A stretch of 64,000 nt of DNA from Rhizobium sp. BK650. Its GTDB lineage: Bacteria; Pseudomonadota; Alphaproteobacteria; Rhizobiales; Rhizobiaceae. The position numbers and the translations under genes are program-made. Position 1 is the stretch's first letter. Each line of letters begins with the position of its first letter. The DNA lies in assembly GCF_014195325.1 (NCBI RefSeq), contig NZ_JACIBK010000003.1, forward strand, positions 372,001 through 436,000, given 5' to 3'. The notes beneath the pieces were generated by a model. It saw only the letters and a list, made by a program, of their open reading frames with translations, was not told the DNA's origin and searched no databases. Of this stretch, positions 7,500 to 16,669 are shown in pieces.

Positions 7500-10355
7500 C
7501 TATCTGAGCTTCGCCAGCACACTCGCCGCCGCTCTCAGATCCGGCGTGTCCCGCCCTTCCGTAAGGCGCTCGAAGATCGGCCGCAGCAGCGCCTCGGCAT
7601 CCGCTGCGCGGTTTTGCGCCGCCCAGAGCAGGGAGAGGTCGGTGGCGGCGCGGATTTCCCAAGCCTTTGCGCCCTGCACGCGGCTGAGATCAAGCGACTG
7701 GGTGAAATAATCCTCCGCCGACCTGTTGCTGAGTTCGGGGGCAGCACGCAGGATCGCACCTCTGAGCCGCAAGAGTTCCGACAGATAGGAGGTGTAGCCT
7801 TTTTCCTCGATCTGTACCGCCGCTTCCTCCGCAAGCGTCCAGGCTTCGGCAAAGCGGCCTGTGGCGGCAAGGCCTGTGGCGACGACGATGTGGAAGCGGA
7901 TGGTGAAGAGTTCGAAACGGGTGGCGTGGAGTTTTTCAAGATGGCGCTGCAGTGTGACGACGCCATTTTCGATATCGCCGCGGCGGATGGAAAGCTCGGC
8001 CTTGAAGGCATTGCCCATATGCAGATAGGGGCCCGTGGCATGGGTTTCGGCACGGGCGATGAACCAGTTCAGATGCGCCTCGGCAAGATCGAGATCACCG
8101 ACCCAGAGGAGGGCCGCCACGGCGTTGATGACGATTGCGAAAGCAACGGGGTGGCGCATGGCTTCGGCTTCGCGAATTGCTTCGGCGATCGCCTCGCGCA
8201 TCTGGTCGGTATGGCCCTGCAGCCAGAGGGCCGTGACCCAGCCGATGCCGGCCCAGCTGTAATGGTCGAAACCGTAGTGGATCTGGCGGCTTGCCGGCGG
8301 ATTGTCCGGTTCGAGGACGGTTTCGAGTTCGGTGCGCGCCCCGGCAAGTTCTCCCATGATGCAGAGCGATACACCCATCAGGGTGTGTGCCAGCGCCGAT
8401 GCCGAGGGATCGCCGAGTGTCGCGGCGATATCCGCGCAGCGCTTCGCATAGAGCAGGCACTGCCGCTGTTCGCCGCTGCGCAGATGGTAGAAATAGATGG
8501 GACCGATGAGGCGCACGGCATTCAGGTAATCGCCGCGCATTTCGGCAATCTCGAAGCTTCGGTTCAGCGCCGCGACGGTCGCCTCGTGATGGCCGCGGGT
8601 GAACATCATGGAGACGCCGAGCGAGGCCTGTAGCTGCATTTCCTCGCTGCTGCCGCGGGTCGTCTCGTTCAGCGCCTGAAGTGCGCGTTCGGTCCAGCGA
8701 TGGCACTCGGTCAGCAGCCCCATGGCCCGGGAGACGGGAGCGGCAGCTGCCGCAAGTCCGATGCCGACCTGCGTGTCGCCCCTCTCGCTAAAGCACCAGT
8801 CGAGCGCGGCACGCACATTGTTGAGCGCCGCAAAATGCGGCGCGCGTTCCATGCCGGTAGACAGGGACGACCATTCGCTGCCGTTCTGCTCGAGCCAGCG
8901 GCGGTAATAGCTGGCGTGGCGGCTGGAAAGCTCGGTCCATTCGGCTTTATCGGTGCAAAGCTCGAGTGCATAGGCGCGGGTCGTATCGAGCAGGCGGTAG
9001 CGCATCATGGCGCCAAGCGGACGGGCGGCGACCATGGATTTTTCGACGAGACTATCGATCGCCTCGAAGACGGCGGCACGGTCGAGCGTTTCGTTGGTCA
9101 CCACTTCGAGCGCGGCATCGAGCGTGAAATGGCCGACGAAGACGGCGAGCCGGCGCAGTACCGTGCGTTCGAGATCCGAGAGCAGGCTGTAGCTCCAGTC
9201 GAGGGTCGCCTGCAATGTCTGCTGGCGCGGCGGAGCGGTGCGCAGCCCGTGCCATAGGAGTGTGAGGCGCTGGTCGAGAAGGGCTGCGGTCTGTTCCAGA
9301 CCATAGGCCTCGACGCGCCGGGCGGCGAGCTCGATTGCCAGCGCCACGCCATCGAGCTTGCGGCAGATAGCGCCGACGATCGCCGCTTCCGCATCGCTGA
9401 CATCAAGACGAGCGCCATTCGCCATTGCGCGTTCGATGAATAATTGCGTTGCCGGAAACTGTTCGATGGAGCTGACGGAAAGGCCCGACGCATCCGGAGG
9501 AGGATAGCCCAGCGCATCCAGCCGATAGATTCGCTCGCCCTCGATGCGCAGGGCTTCGCGGCTGGTGGCGAGCACATGGACGTCGGGTGCAGCCTCCAGA
9601 ATGGTCGCGACCATCGCGGCAATCGCCTCGATGAGATGTTCGCAGGTATCGAGCACCAATAGGAAGTGCTTGCCGCTCAGGAAGCGAACGATATCCGGCG
9701 TCGGGTCCTCGGCCTGTACCGGCAGGCCGAGCATGGAAGCGATCGAGGTTGCTGCCAGATCCGGTTCGGCTATCACGCTGAAATCGACGAAAAGCACATG
9801 GCCGGCGAAATGATCGGCGACCTGATGAGCGGCGGCGACCGCCACCGTCGTCTTGCCGACGCCGCCGGGGCCGACGATGGTGACGAAACGGGAATCCGTC
9901 AGCTGTGCCGCGAGCTTCATTACGTCAACGTCGCGTCCGATCATTCGGCCGAGCCGCGGGGGAAGATTGGCATGCGGAAAATGGCTTGTTGCGGCGGGCT
10001 GGTCGGTGCGTTTGACAGGTGCGTGCGCGACGGGAGCAACGAAACAATAGCCGCGGCCGGCGACCGTGGCGATGTAGCGGGCGCCACCCTGGCCATCGCC
10101 GAGCGCCTTGCGCAGTCCAGTCATATGGAAGCGCAGGCTGCCTTCCTCTACCAGCGCATCGGGCCAGACCTGCGCCATCAGATCTTTCTTGCTGATGATC
10201 TCGTTGGGGGCGGTGACGAGCGCAATGAGGATATCGAGCGCCCGTCCGCCGAGCTCGACGGGCATGCCGTCTCTGGTCAACAGCCTTTCGTTGACGGCTA
10301 GCCGGAACGGGCCGAAGTGAAATCCGCCAATATCCTCGTCCACCCCATTCGCCAC
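7500..10355 (-). CDS. Winged-helix / NTPase / TPR transcriptional regulator (CadC-AfsR-like)
   Basis: This large cytoplasmic regulator (951 residues) has three parts. An OmpR/PhoB-type winged-helix DNA-binding domain spans about residues 10-110, with the family pattern ending in RYIATVAGRGYCFVAPV. A STAND-type NTPase follows, with Walker A IVGPGGVGKTT near 160 and a Walker B-like FLLVLDTCEHL near 235. The C-terminal half is built of helical TPR-like repeats (about 450-951). Such proteins couple nucleotide-dependent assembly to gene activation. It is divergent from the epoxide hydrolase cluster at 10631-14632, which is its most likely target. Paired CAAG(A/C)GCTAAC repeats in the shared intergenic region could be its operator. 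The inducer is unknown. Confidence 0.88.
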   Translation of the reverse strand: MANGVDEDIGGFHFGPFRLAVNERLLTRDGMPVELGGRALDILIALVTAPNEIISKKDLMAQVWPDALVEEGSLRFHMTGLRKALGDGQGGARYIATVAGRGYCFVAPVAHAPVKRTDQPAATSHFPHANLPPRLGRMIGRDVDVMKLAAQLTDSRFVTIVGPGGVGKTTVAVAAAHQVADHFAGHVLFVDFSVIAEPDLAATSIASMLGLPVQAEDPTPDIVRFLSGKHFLLVLDTCEHLIEAIAAMVATILEAAPDVHVLATSREALRIEGERIYRLDALGYPPPDASGLSVSSIEQFPATQLFIERAMANGARLDVSDAEAAIVGAICRKLDGVALAIELAARRVEAYGLEQTAALLDQRLTLLWHGLRTAPPRQQTLQATLDWSYSLLSDLERTVLRRLAVFVGHFTLDAALEVVTNETLDRAAVFEAIDSLVEKSMVAARPLGAMMRYRLLDTTRAYALELCTDKAEWTELSSRHASYYRRWLEQNGSEWSSLSTGMERAPHFAALNNVRAALDWCFSERGDTQVGIGLAAAAAPVSRAMGLLTECHRWTERALQALNETTRGSSEEMQLQASLGVSMMFTRGHHEATVAALNRSFEIAEMRGDYLNAVRLIGPIYFYHLRSGEQRQCLLYAKRCADIAATLGDPSASALAHTLMGVSLCIMGELAGARTELETVLEPDNPPASRQIHYGFDHYSWAGIGWVTALWLQGHTDQMREAIAEAIREAEAMRHPVAFAIVINAVAALLWVGDLDLAEAHLNWFIARAETHATGPYLHMGNAFKAELSIRRGDIENGVVTLQRHLEKLHATRFELFTIRFHIVVATGLAATGRFAEAWTLAEEAAVQIEEKGYTSYLSELLRLRGAILRAAPELSNRSAEDYFTQSLDLSRVQGAKAWEIRAATDLSLLWAAQNRAADAEALLRPIFERLTEGRDTPDLRAAASVLAKLR

Positions 10356-10520
10356 GCCGTATCTCCCGCACCAGCCCGGTGGCCGGCGAACTTTAAAGCA
10401 ACTGGCCGGCCCGCGCCATACACCGATCGCGGCTGTTTCGGCTGACGGAACAAGCTACGCGAACCCCGATTTATCGTGGGATCGTTAGTAGCCGTTTTGC
10501 GGATCACCGCATGCGGCTCG

Positions 10521-10551
10521 CAAGAGCTAACAGCGCCTCACAAGCGCTAAC
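10521..10551 (+). promoter_or_regulatory. Phased direct repeats, candidate operator
   Basis: CAAGAGCTAAC (10521-10531) and CAAGCGCTAAC (10541-10551) are direct repeats exactly 20 bp apart, about two helical turns. They lie in the 275-bp region between the winged-helix regulator (divergent) and the epoxide hydrolase gene. OmpR-type winged helices typically bind tandem direct repeats. The exact 10-mer AAGCGCTAAC recurs on the minus strand at 7458-7467. Confidence 0.45.
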
Positions 10552-10630
10552 GGGCTATCGGCGGCTTTCTCTCGTAGGTTTCAGTCAGCACTGAGGTGCA
10601 GCTGAAACATCGCGAACCGAGGAGATTGCC

Positions 10631-11947
10631 ATGCATATCGAAAGGGAAGAAATCGATCAGGACCGCCGCATGCTTCTGGGGGCGGCAACGCTTGGACTGG
10701 CCGCTGCCGGCACGATGGCGTTGATGCCGTCACCACTGGCCGCAGCGACGGACCCCGATGCCATCCGCCCGTTCCAGGTGAAGTTCAAGGACGAACAGCT
10801 GAAGGATCTGCACCAGCGGATCGCCGCCACTCGCTGGCCGGACTGCGAGACAGTGTCCGACGATACACAGGGCGTGCGGCTCGACACCATCCAGAAAGTC
10901 GCCAAGCACTGGAGGGGCCATGACTGGCGCAAGGCCGAAGCCCGGCTCAATTCCTTCCCGCAATTCATGACCGAGATCGACGGCCTGGATATTCATTTCA
11001 TCCATGTGAAGTCAAAGCACGAAAACGCGCTGCCCATCATCATCACCCATGGCTGGCCGGGCTCGATCATCGAGCAGCTAAAGATCATCAAGCCGCTGAC
11101 CGATCCTACCGCCTATGGCGGCACCGAGGCCGATGCCTTCCATGTCGTCATCCCTTCGCTGCCGGGCTATGGCTTTTCGGGCAAGCCAAAGGAGGCAGGC
11201 TGGAACCCGCCGCGCATCGCCAAGGCCTGGGCCGTGCTGATGCAGCGTCTCGGTTATACCAAATATGTCGCCCAGGGCGGCGATTGGGGCAATGCCGTGA
11301 CCGAACTGATGGCGGTGCAGGAGCCTGCCGGCCTCATCGGCATCCACACCAATATGGCAGCCACCGTCCCAGCCGATATCGCCAAGCTTCTGTCCTCGGG
11401 CTCACCGGCGCCGACCGATCTTTCCGCCGACGAAAAGCGCGCCTATGAACAGCTCGCCGATTTCTACAAGAACGGCCTTGGCTATGCGATCGAGATGAAC
11501 AACCGGCCGCAGACGCTTTACGGCATCGTCGACTCGCCGATCGGCCTCGCCTCCTGGATGCTCGACCACGATATCAGAAGCTACCGGATGATCGCTCGCT
11601 CCTTCGACGGGGAGAAGGAGGGCCTGACGCCTGACGATATCCTCGACAATGTCACGCTTTACTGGCTGACGAATACGGCGATCTCGTCCGCACGGCTCTA
11701 CTGGGACAATGCCCATTTCCCCTCGGGCGGTTTCTTCGATCCGCGCGGCATCAAGATCCCGGTCGCCGTCAGCGCCTTCCCGGATGAAATCTATCAGGCG
11801 CCGCAGAGCTGGGCCGAGAAGGCCTATCCGAAGCTCATCCATTATGCACGGCCGGAAAAGGGCGGCCACTTTGCCGCCTGGGAGCAGCCGGAGATCTTCA
11901 CCGCCGAGCTGCGCACCGCCTTCAAGTCGTTGCGCGAGCAGATCTGA
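10631..11947 (+). CDS. Epoxide hydrolase family protein, Tat-type leader
   Basis: The 438-residue alpha/beta hydrolase starts with a twin-arginine-like leader (DRRMLLGAATLGLAAAG, about residues 13-40), then an epoxide hydrolase N-terminal (EHN) domain beginning near IRPFQVKFKDEQL. The hydrolase core shows the oxyanion-hole HGWPGS motif (about 141-146) and the nucleophile region AQGGDWGN with Asp as nucleophile. The C-terminal His lies in KGGHFAAWEQPE. It should hydrolyse epoxides to diols, probably outside the cytoplasm. RBS GAGGAGATTGCC precedes the ATG. It is the first gene of a five-gene set with cysteine hydrolase, Ohr and DJ-1-like genes. Confidence 0.9.
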   Translation: MHIEREEIDQDRRMLLGAATLGLAAAGTMALMPSPLAAATDPDAIRPFQVKFKDEQLKDLHQRIAATRWPDCETVSDDTQGVRLDTIQKVAKHWRGHDWRKAEARLNSFPQFMTEIDGLDIHFIHVKSKHENALPIIITHGWPGSIIEQLKIIKPLTDPTAYGGTEADAFHVVIPSLPGYGFSGKPKEAGWNPPRIAKAWAVLMQRLGYTKYVAQGGDWGNAVTELMAVQEPAGLIGIHTNMAATVPADIAKLLSSGSPAPTDLSADEKRAYEQLADFYKNGLGYAIEMNNRPQTLYGIVDSPIGLASWMLDHDIRSYRMIARSFDGEKEGLTPDDILDNVTLYWLTNTAISSARLYWDNAHFPSGGFFDPRGIKIPVAVSAFPDEIYQAPQSWAEKAYPKLIHYARPEKGGHFAAWEQPEIFTAELRTAFKSLREQI

Positions 11948-11956
11948 CCTCCCAAG

Positions 11957-11981
11957 GGCGGCGCGGCGACCCCGCGCCGCC
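11957..11981 (+). repeat. Strong intercistronic hairpin
   Basis: GGCGGCGCGG and CCGCGCCGCC form a perfect 10-bp stem with a 5-base loop directly after the epoxide hydrolase stop. There is no U-tract, so it is more likely an mRNA-stabilising or attenuating hairpin within the operon than a full terminator. Confidence 0.5.
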
Positions 11982-12018
11982 TTCCTACAACTCGCACTTC
12001 ACCCAGTGGAGAAAGACC

Positions 12019-12561
12019 ATGCGCGACAACCAGATCGTCGATTCCAGCTTCACCGCCATCATCAACGTGCCCATCGAAAAGATCGATATTCCGAGATGGT
12101 GCTTCACGCTGCCGGAGAAGGAATATCAATCCTGCTCGCCGGCCCATATCGCCGCAGGCTTTACGACTGCGCCTGACGGCACGCGCATGTCGATCAATGT
12201 CGAGACGATCGGCGGCAGCCTGATGGTGCAGCACTATGTCGAAACGCTTGCCGAGCGAGATCACCTGATCCTCGATTCCGACTCCGACGTCTTCACGCCG
12301 ACCGGCCGCATCACCATCCATGTGACCTGGGAGCTCAGCGTCAGGGCAATCGATGCCGGCAGGAGCGAATTCACCAACCGTGTTCAATCCTTCGCAACCG
12401 ACGAGATGATGGCCTTCCTCGACCGGCAAGGCATTCCCTTCGACATCTTCCGCACGCAGCGCCAACCGATGTCGATCGCCCATAACAAGGGCGAAACGCC
12501 TCTCTTTGCCGCCAGCATCGAGCGCTTCGCGCTTCGCAATCAGCCGTCCAAAGCGGCCTGA
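12019..12561 (+). CDS. SRPBCC-like hypothetical protein
   Basis: The 180-residue protein has no signal peptide or membrane segment. The pattern (PAHIAAGFTTAPDGTRMSINVETIGGSL, then a beta-rich middle and a long C-terminal helix) resembles a START/SRPBCC-type ligand-binding fold, but I do not recognise a named family with certainty. GTGGAGAAAGACC precedes the ATG. It sits between the epoxide hydrolase and cysteine hydrolase genes in a tight same-strand cluster, 17 bp before the next gene. It probably acts on or binds the same class of small hydrophobic compound. Confidence 0.65.
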   Translation: MRDNQIVDSSFTAIINVPIEKIDIPRWCFTLPEKEYQSCSPAHIAAGFTTAPDGTRMSINVETIGGSLMVQHYVETLAERDHLILDSDSDVFTPTGRITIHVTWELSVRAIDAGRSEFTNRVQSFATDEMMAFLDRQGIPFDIFRTQRQPMSIAHNKGETPLFAASIERFALRNQPSKAA

Positions 12562-12578
12562 AGCCAGGGAGAGTTGCG

Positions 12579-13223
12579 ATGACAAACCTTTCCTACGAGC
12601 GCGACATCACCGGGCTTCTGGTGGTCGACCCATACAACGACTTCATTTCCGAAGGCGGCAAGATCTGGCCGCGCATTCAGGCGGTTGCCGAGGCCAATGA
12701 CTGCGTGCCGCATATGGAGCAGATCCTGAAAGCGGCTCGTGAGGCGAAACTGCCGGTGTTCTTCGCCATGCACCATCGCTACCGCGAGGGCGATTACGAG
12801 AACTGGAAGTATATCGCCCCGATCCAGAAGCTCGCCTGGAACCGCCGCACTTTCGAACTCGGCACCTGGGGCGGCGAGTTCAAGGCGGAGTTCGTCCCAG
12901 TCGCCGGTGAGGTCGTGGCGTCGGAACATTGGTGTTCCAGCGGTTTTGCCAATACCGATCTCGACAATCAGCTGAAAAGACGCGGCATTCACCGGCTGAT
13001 CGTCATCGGCCTGATCGCCCATACCTGCATCGAGGCGACGGTGCGTTTCGCCGCCGAGCTCGGCTACGACGTGACGGTCGTGAAAGACGCCGTCGCCGAT
13101 TATTCCGACGAGATGATGCATGCCGCGCTTGTCATCAACATGCCGAACTATGCGAGCGCCATCGTGACGACGGAACAGGTGGTCGCTGCAATCATGGCCA
13201 TGCGCAACGCAGAGCCCGCGTGA
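12579..13223 (+). CDS. Cysteine hydrolase (isochorismatase-like family)
   Basis: The 214-residue protein is an isochorismatase-like hydrolase. The catalytic Asp lies in LLVVDPYNDFI (about residues 11-21), a Lys/Arg-bearing region follows, and the nucleophilic Cys is in LIVIGLIAHTCIEATVRFA (about residues 141-159, Cys near 151). The usual cis-peptide segment precedes the Cys. Members hydrolyse amides, isochorismate or nicotinamide, and the substrate here is unknown. AGGGAGAGTTGCG precedes the ATG. It lies 17 bp after the SRPBCC-like gene and 60 bp before ohr, consistent with one operon. Confidence 0.87.
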   Translation: MTNLSYERDITGLLVVDPYNDFISEGGKIWPRIQAVAEANDCVPHMEQILKAAREAKLPVFFAMHHRYREGDYENWKYIAPIQKLAWNRRTFELGTWGGEFKAEFVPVAGEVVASEHWCSSGFANTDLDNQLKRRGIHRLIVIGLIAHTCIEATVRFAAELGYDVTVVKDAVADYSDEMMHAALVINMPNYASAIVTTEQVVAAIMAMRNAEPA

Positions 13224-13283
13224 ACGCTCGGGCAGGTGCCCGCAAACCTTCATTTCAACCAATGTCTCAAAGGAGTGACATCG

Positions 13284-13703
13284 ATGGATCAGCATTCGAA
13301 AGTTCTCTACACCGCAAGGACACACACAAGCGGCGGGCGCGAAAACGGCGTTGCCCGCTCGTCCGACGGGCGGCTCGACGTGCGCCTCTCCGTGCCGGGC
13401 TCGGCGCGGATCGGCACCAATCCCGAACAGCTCTTTGCCGCCGGCTGGTCCGCCTGCTTCGAAAGCGCGATTGGAATAATCGTGCAGAAGAAGAAGATCG
13501 TTCTGTCAGGGGATGTGACGATCGACGCCGAAGTCGATCTCAACCTCTCGGATGGCGGTTACTCGCTGACGGCGCGGCTCAACGTCGGCATTCCCGGCGT
13601 AGAGCGCGACGTGGCGCAGTCCCTGATCGAGGAAGCGCATCAGATCTGCCCCTATTCGAAGGCGACGCGCGGCAATATCGGCGTGACCTTCCAACTCGTT
13701 TGA
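13284..13703 (+). CDS. ohr: Organic hydroperoxide resistance protein, Ohr/OsmC family
   Basis: The 139-residue protein has the length and motifs of Ohr. The peroxidatic Cys lies in AAGWSACFESAI (about residue 54) and the resolving Cys in HQICPYSKATRGN (about residue 119). Ohr reduces organic hydroperoxides using lipoylated partners or thiols in the cytoplasm. The ATG at 13284 is preceded by AAAGGAGTGACATCG, a strong ribosome binding site, so the longer in-frame start at 13236 is rejected. It is placed in the cluster with epoxide hydrolase and DJ-1-like genes, suggesting a response to electrophilic or peroxidised compounds. Confidence 0.9.
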   Translation: MDQHSKVLYTARTHTSGGRENGVARSSDGRLDVRLSVPGSARIGTNPEQLFAAGWSACFESAIGIIVQKKKIVLSGDVTIDAEVDLNLSDGGYSLTARLNVGIPGVERDVAQSLIEEAHQICPYSKATRGNIGVTFQLV

Positions 13704-13942
13704 AGGGCACGGCTCCAGGCTAAGAGACAGGGGAAACCCTCTATGAGGGCTCCCGCTTTCGCCCATTAGCACTATTCCCTCGTCACTTTTCTCCGCTACG
13801 TCCGCTCCAGACCCAAGACTTCAGGCAATTGGAATGATTGGTGCCGTCATCTGCATGACGGCGGATCATCGGTTTCACTCCTCATCAACGTAGCCCCAGC
13901 CAATCCCCAAGGCCGGGCCAATCCCAGGGAAGGACAGGCATC

Positions 13943-14632
13943 ATGAAAGTTCTGATCGTATTGACCTCGCATGACCAGCTCGGCAATACCGGCAGGAAGA
14001 CGGGCTTCTGGCTCGAAGAGCTCGCCGCTCCTTACTATGCGTTCAAGGACGCGGGCGCCGAGATGACGCTCGCTTCGCCGAAAGGCGGCCAGCCGCCGCT
14101 CGATCCCAAGAGTGACGAGCCGAACTTCCAGACCGAGCTTACGCGCCGCTTCAATGCCGACGATGCCGCCAAGGCGCGGCTTGCAAACACCGTCCGGCTC
14201 GACAGCGTCAACCAGGCTGACTACGACACGGTCTTCTATCCCGGCGGGCACGGCCCGATGTGGGATCTGGCCGAAGACCCGAATTCCATCAGATTGATCG
14301 AGTCCTTCATTGCCGCCGGCAAGACCATCGCCCTCGTTTGCCACGCGCCGGGCGTGCTGCATCGTGTCAAGAATGCCGATGGAACGCCCTTCGTTTCCGG
14401 TCGGCAGCTGACCGGCTTCACCAATGGCGAGGAGGAAGGCGTCGGTCTGACGAAGGTCGTTCCGTTCCTCGTCGAGGACGAGTTGCTGAGCCTCGGCGCG
14501 ATCTTTTCAAAGGTCAAGGACTGGGGTGTTCACACGGTGACCGACGGCCAGCTGATCACCGGCCAGAACCCCGCATCGTCAGGCCCCGCAGCGCTCGTTC
14601 TGATCGACGCGCTTCGGAAGCAGGGCAAGTAA
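13943..14632 (+). CDS. DJ-1/PfpI (Hsp31-like) family protein
   Basis: The 229-residue protein belongs to the DJ-1/PfpI superfamily. The nucleophile elbow is IALVCHAPGVLH (Cys near residue 133), with an upstream acidic residue and the YPGGHGPMWDL signature of Hsp31/glyoxalase III-like members. Typical roles are glyoxalase III, deglycase or chaperone activity against reactive carbonyls. GGGAAGGACAGGCATC precedes the ATG. A 239-bp gap separates it from ohr, so it may have its own promoter, but it completes a plus-strand set of stress-detoxification genes. Confidence 0.88.
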   Translation: MKVLIVLTSHDQLGNTGRKTGFWLEELAAPYYAFKDAGAEMTLASPKGGQPPLDPKSDEPNFQTELTRRFNADDAAKARLANTVRLDSVNQADYDTVFYPGGHGPMWDLAEDPNSIRLIESFIAAGKTIALVCHAPGVLHRVKNADGTPFVSGRQLTGFTNGEEEGVGLTKVVPFLVEDELLSLGAIFSKVKDWGVHTVTDGQLITGQNPASSGPAALVLIDALRKQGK

Positions 14633-14670
14633 ACCGTTCCATGCGACAGGCGCCTCTATCAGGCGTCGTC

Positions 14671-15303
14671 TCACCGAGGCCGCCTGATCGCCTGCACTGT
14701 AGCGGCTCCACCCGTGCCGGCATAAAAAAGATCGCCGCCATCGGATTCCAGTCCGGAAACGCCGGTGCCTTCGGGCATCTCCAGCCGCTCGAGCACGTCA
14801 CCGGTCTTGGGGTCGATGCGGCGCACGTCGCTCCTGTCGTCTTCCCAGGTCGCGTGCCACAGTTCGCCATCCACCCAGGTCACACCCGTCACATGCCGCT
14901 TGGATTCGATCGTGCGCAGGATCTTGCCGGTCTCCGGGTCGATCTCGTGGATACAGCGGTCGCGATACTGGCCGACCCAGAGGCTGCCCTCGCACCAGGC
15001 AAGGCCGGAATCGCCGCCATTGCCGGGGGCCGGGATCGTGGCGACGACTGCGCCGGTTTCGGGGTCGATCTTGCGGATCTTGTCTTCGCCGATCTGGAAG
15101 AGGTAGCGACCGTCGAAAGCAGTGCCGGCATGCGAGGCGACGTCGATCGCGCGGATTTCAGCGCCGGTCTCAGGGTTTATGGCATGCAGCTTGTCGCCGG
15201 AGCCGAACCAGACCTGCCGGCCGTCATAGCTGACGCCGTTGACGCGCGGTGCGTCTTCAAAGGGGCCGTATTCTCTGACGATCTCTGCCTTCGCTGTCTT
15301 CAT
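14671..15303 (-). CDS. Vgb/YVTN-like beta-propeller protein
   Basis: The 210-residue product consists of repeated units around INPETGAEIRAID, IDPETGAVVATIP, IDPETGKILRTIE and IDPKTGDVLERLE, spaced about 42-45 residues apart. This is the pattern of a PQQ/YVTN/virginiamycin B lyase-like beta-propeller. It has only about five blades and no signal peptide. It starts 28 bp after the stop of the HTH gene at 15332-16552 on the same strand, so the two probably form an operon. A binding or lyase role is possible, but no catalytic residues can be assigned. Confidence 0.75.
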   Translation of the reverse strand: MKTAKAEIVREYGPFEDAPRVNGVSYDGRQVWFGSGDKLHAINPETGAEIRAIDVASHAGTAFDGRYLFQIGEDKIRKIDPETGAVVATIPAPGNGGDSGLAWCEGSLWVGQYRDRCIHEIDPETGKILRTIESKRHVTGVTWVDGELWHATWEDDRSDVRRIDPKTGDVLERLEMPEGTGVSGLESDGGDLFYAGTGGAATVQAIRRPR

Positions 15304-15331
15304 GGCTTCATCCTCACTCAGAAGACTAATG

Positions 15332-16552
15332 TTAATCGCTCGGCAGCGGGCCGGGGAGTAACAATGTTGTCGGGAAGCCGACGACCGGCGGCATCATCCA
15401 GCGCCGGGCGCGACCGTTGCCGAAAAACTGTACCTTACCGGCTTCGCTGAGCGCATCGAGTGCCCGCTGCACCGTGCGCGGACTGGTGGAAAGCGCGATC
15501 GAAAGCGCCGTGCTCGACCAGGATTCGCCATCCGAAAGAAGGGCGAGCAACGAGGCATGTTCCTCCTCGACCGGCGGGGTGAGCACGACGACCTTGCGGC
15601 CGTGAAGCGGGGTAAGCGCAAAGCCGCGGCTTGTCGCATTCAACTCGGCGAGGCTTGCAAGGGCGGCGCGCAGCCGGCCGATCTCGACGCGCAGCCGCGC
15701 GCGATGAGATTCGTCCGCATGACGGGCGCGGAAGGCGCGGGCAAGCAGCAGGGAGCGCGAGACATCATCCGGTGCTGCCTCGGCAAGCGTTCGCGCAAGG
15801 GCGAAGAGAACCGGGCGGCTGGCGAGCGGCACGATCTCGACGCCGGCCCGCACCACGTTGCGGCAGGCATCGACGACAAGTGCATCGGAGGCGAGCAGCG
15901 CCTCGACCTCTTCGAGCTGCAGCAGGCGTTCGCTTCCGCCATCGATCAGCCGTGCGGCCGGCGCTTCCAGAACGCGTGCTGCATCGAGCACCTCGACGGC
16001 AAGGGCGGGTATATTTGCCCTATGTGCCGCTTCGGCCGCCCTTGCGAGGGCCTCGCGGGCCTGTCCAGTGCGTAGCCGGCGGATGGCGACGCCGGCAACG
16101 GCGAGCTCATGTCCGGCGCGGGAGGCCGGCGGCAGCGGTGAGGGGTCGAGATCAGCCAGCAGCTTTTCGGCGGCATCGAGATGGCCGATCAGAAGCAGGC
16201 GGCGGATCTGCAGATTACGGGCATGGGCGGCATTGACGCGGTCGCCGCGCCTTGCAAGCGTGGCGCGGGCTGTTTCCAGCGCCTTTTCCGGCCAGGCGAG
16301 ATCACGCGAGACAAGCGCAATTTCGGCTTCGGCGACGATGCAGCGGGCGCGCGCCACCGCTTCGCGCGGGCCGAAGGCTTTGGCGGCATTTTTGAGCAGC
16401 ACCTTGGCGCGGCCGAGATCGCCGAGCTGGGCCATGGCAATGCCGCGCAGCGCCAGCGCCGGCGGGTCATCACGCAGCGCCACGCGCTTCATCGCGCCGA
16501 TCGGATCGCCCATGGCGAGCGCCTGTGCGGCAGCTGTAATCAGCGAGTCCAT
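15332..16552 (-). CDS. Helical-repeat regulator with C-terminal helix-turn-helix
   Basis: The 406-residue protein is Ala/Leu/Arg-rich and helical through most of its length, resembling TPR-like repeats (residues about 1-290). It ends with a winged-helix segment near residues 345-395 (SWSSTALSIALSTSPRTVQ, then ALDALSEAGKVQFFGNGRARRW). This fits a DNA-binding regulator with an N-terminal interaction domain, although it is not a standard named family to me. It is the first gene of a minus-strand pair with the beta-propeller gene and is divergent from the DUF899 gene 117 bp away. It may control both directions. Confidence 0.65.
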   Translation of the reverse strand: MDSLITAAAQALAMGDPIGAMKRVALRDDPPALALRGIAMAQLGDLGRAKVLLKNAAKAFGPREAVARARCIVAEAEIALVSRDLAWPEKALETARATLARRGDRVNAAHARNLQIRRLLLIGHLDAAEKLLADLDPSPLPPASRAGHELAVAGVAIRRLRTGQAREALARAAEAAHRANIPALAVEVLDAARVLEAPAARLIDGGSERLLQLEEVEALLASDALVVDACRNVVRAGVEIVPLASRPVLFALARTLAEAAPDDVSRSLLLARAFRARHADESHRARLRVEIGRLRAALASLAELNATSRGFALTPLHGRKVVVLTPPVEEEHASLLALLSDGESWSSTALSIALSTSPRTVQRALDALSEAGKVQFFGNGRARRWMMPPVVGFPTTLLLPGPLPSD

Positions 16553-16669
16553 AGGAATCCCGTCACACTTGTAACTCCCACCCCTCGTCCATCAAGACCT
16601 AAGTTATTCCGCATCGGCAGGCAACGGCCCGCCGTCACGCATGTTTTCAAAGGAAGTGAGGAGAAGAAC

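Noticed and set aside
10447..10471. GGAAC-N16-GATT upstream of the epoxide hydrolase, as a possible EcfG promoter
   Set aside because: The -10 half differs from CGTT at two of four bases and the distance to the start is about 160 bases.
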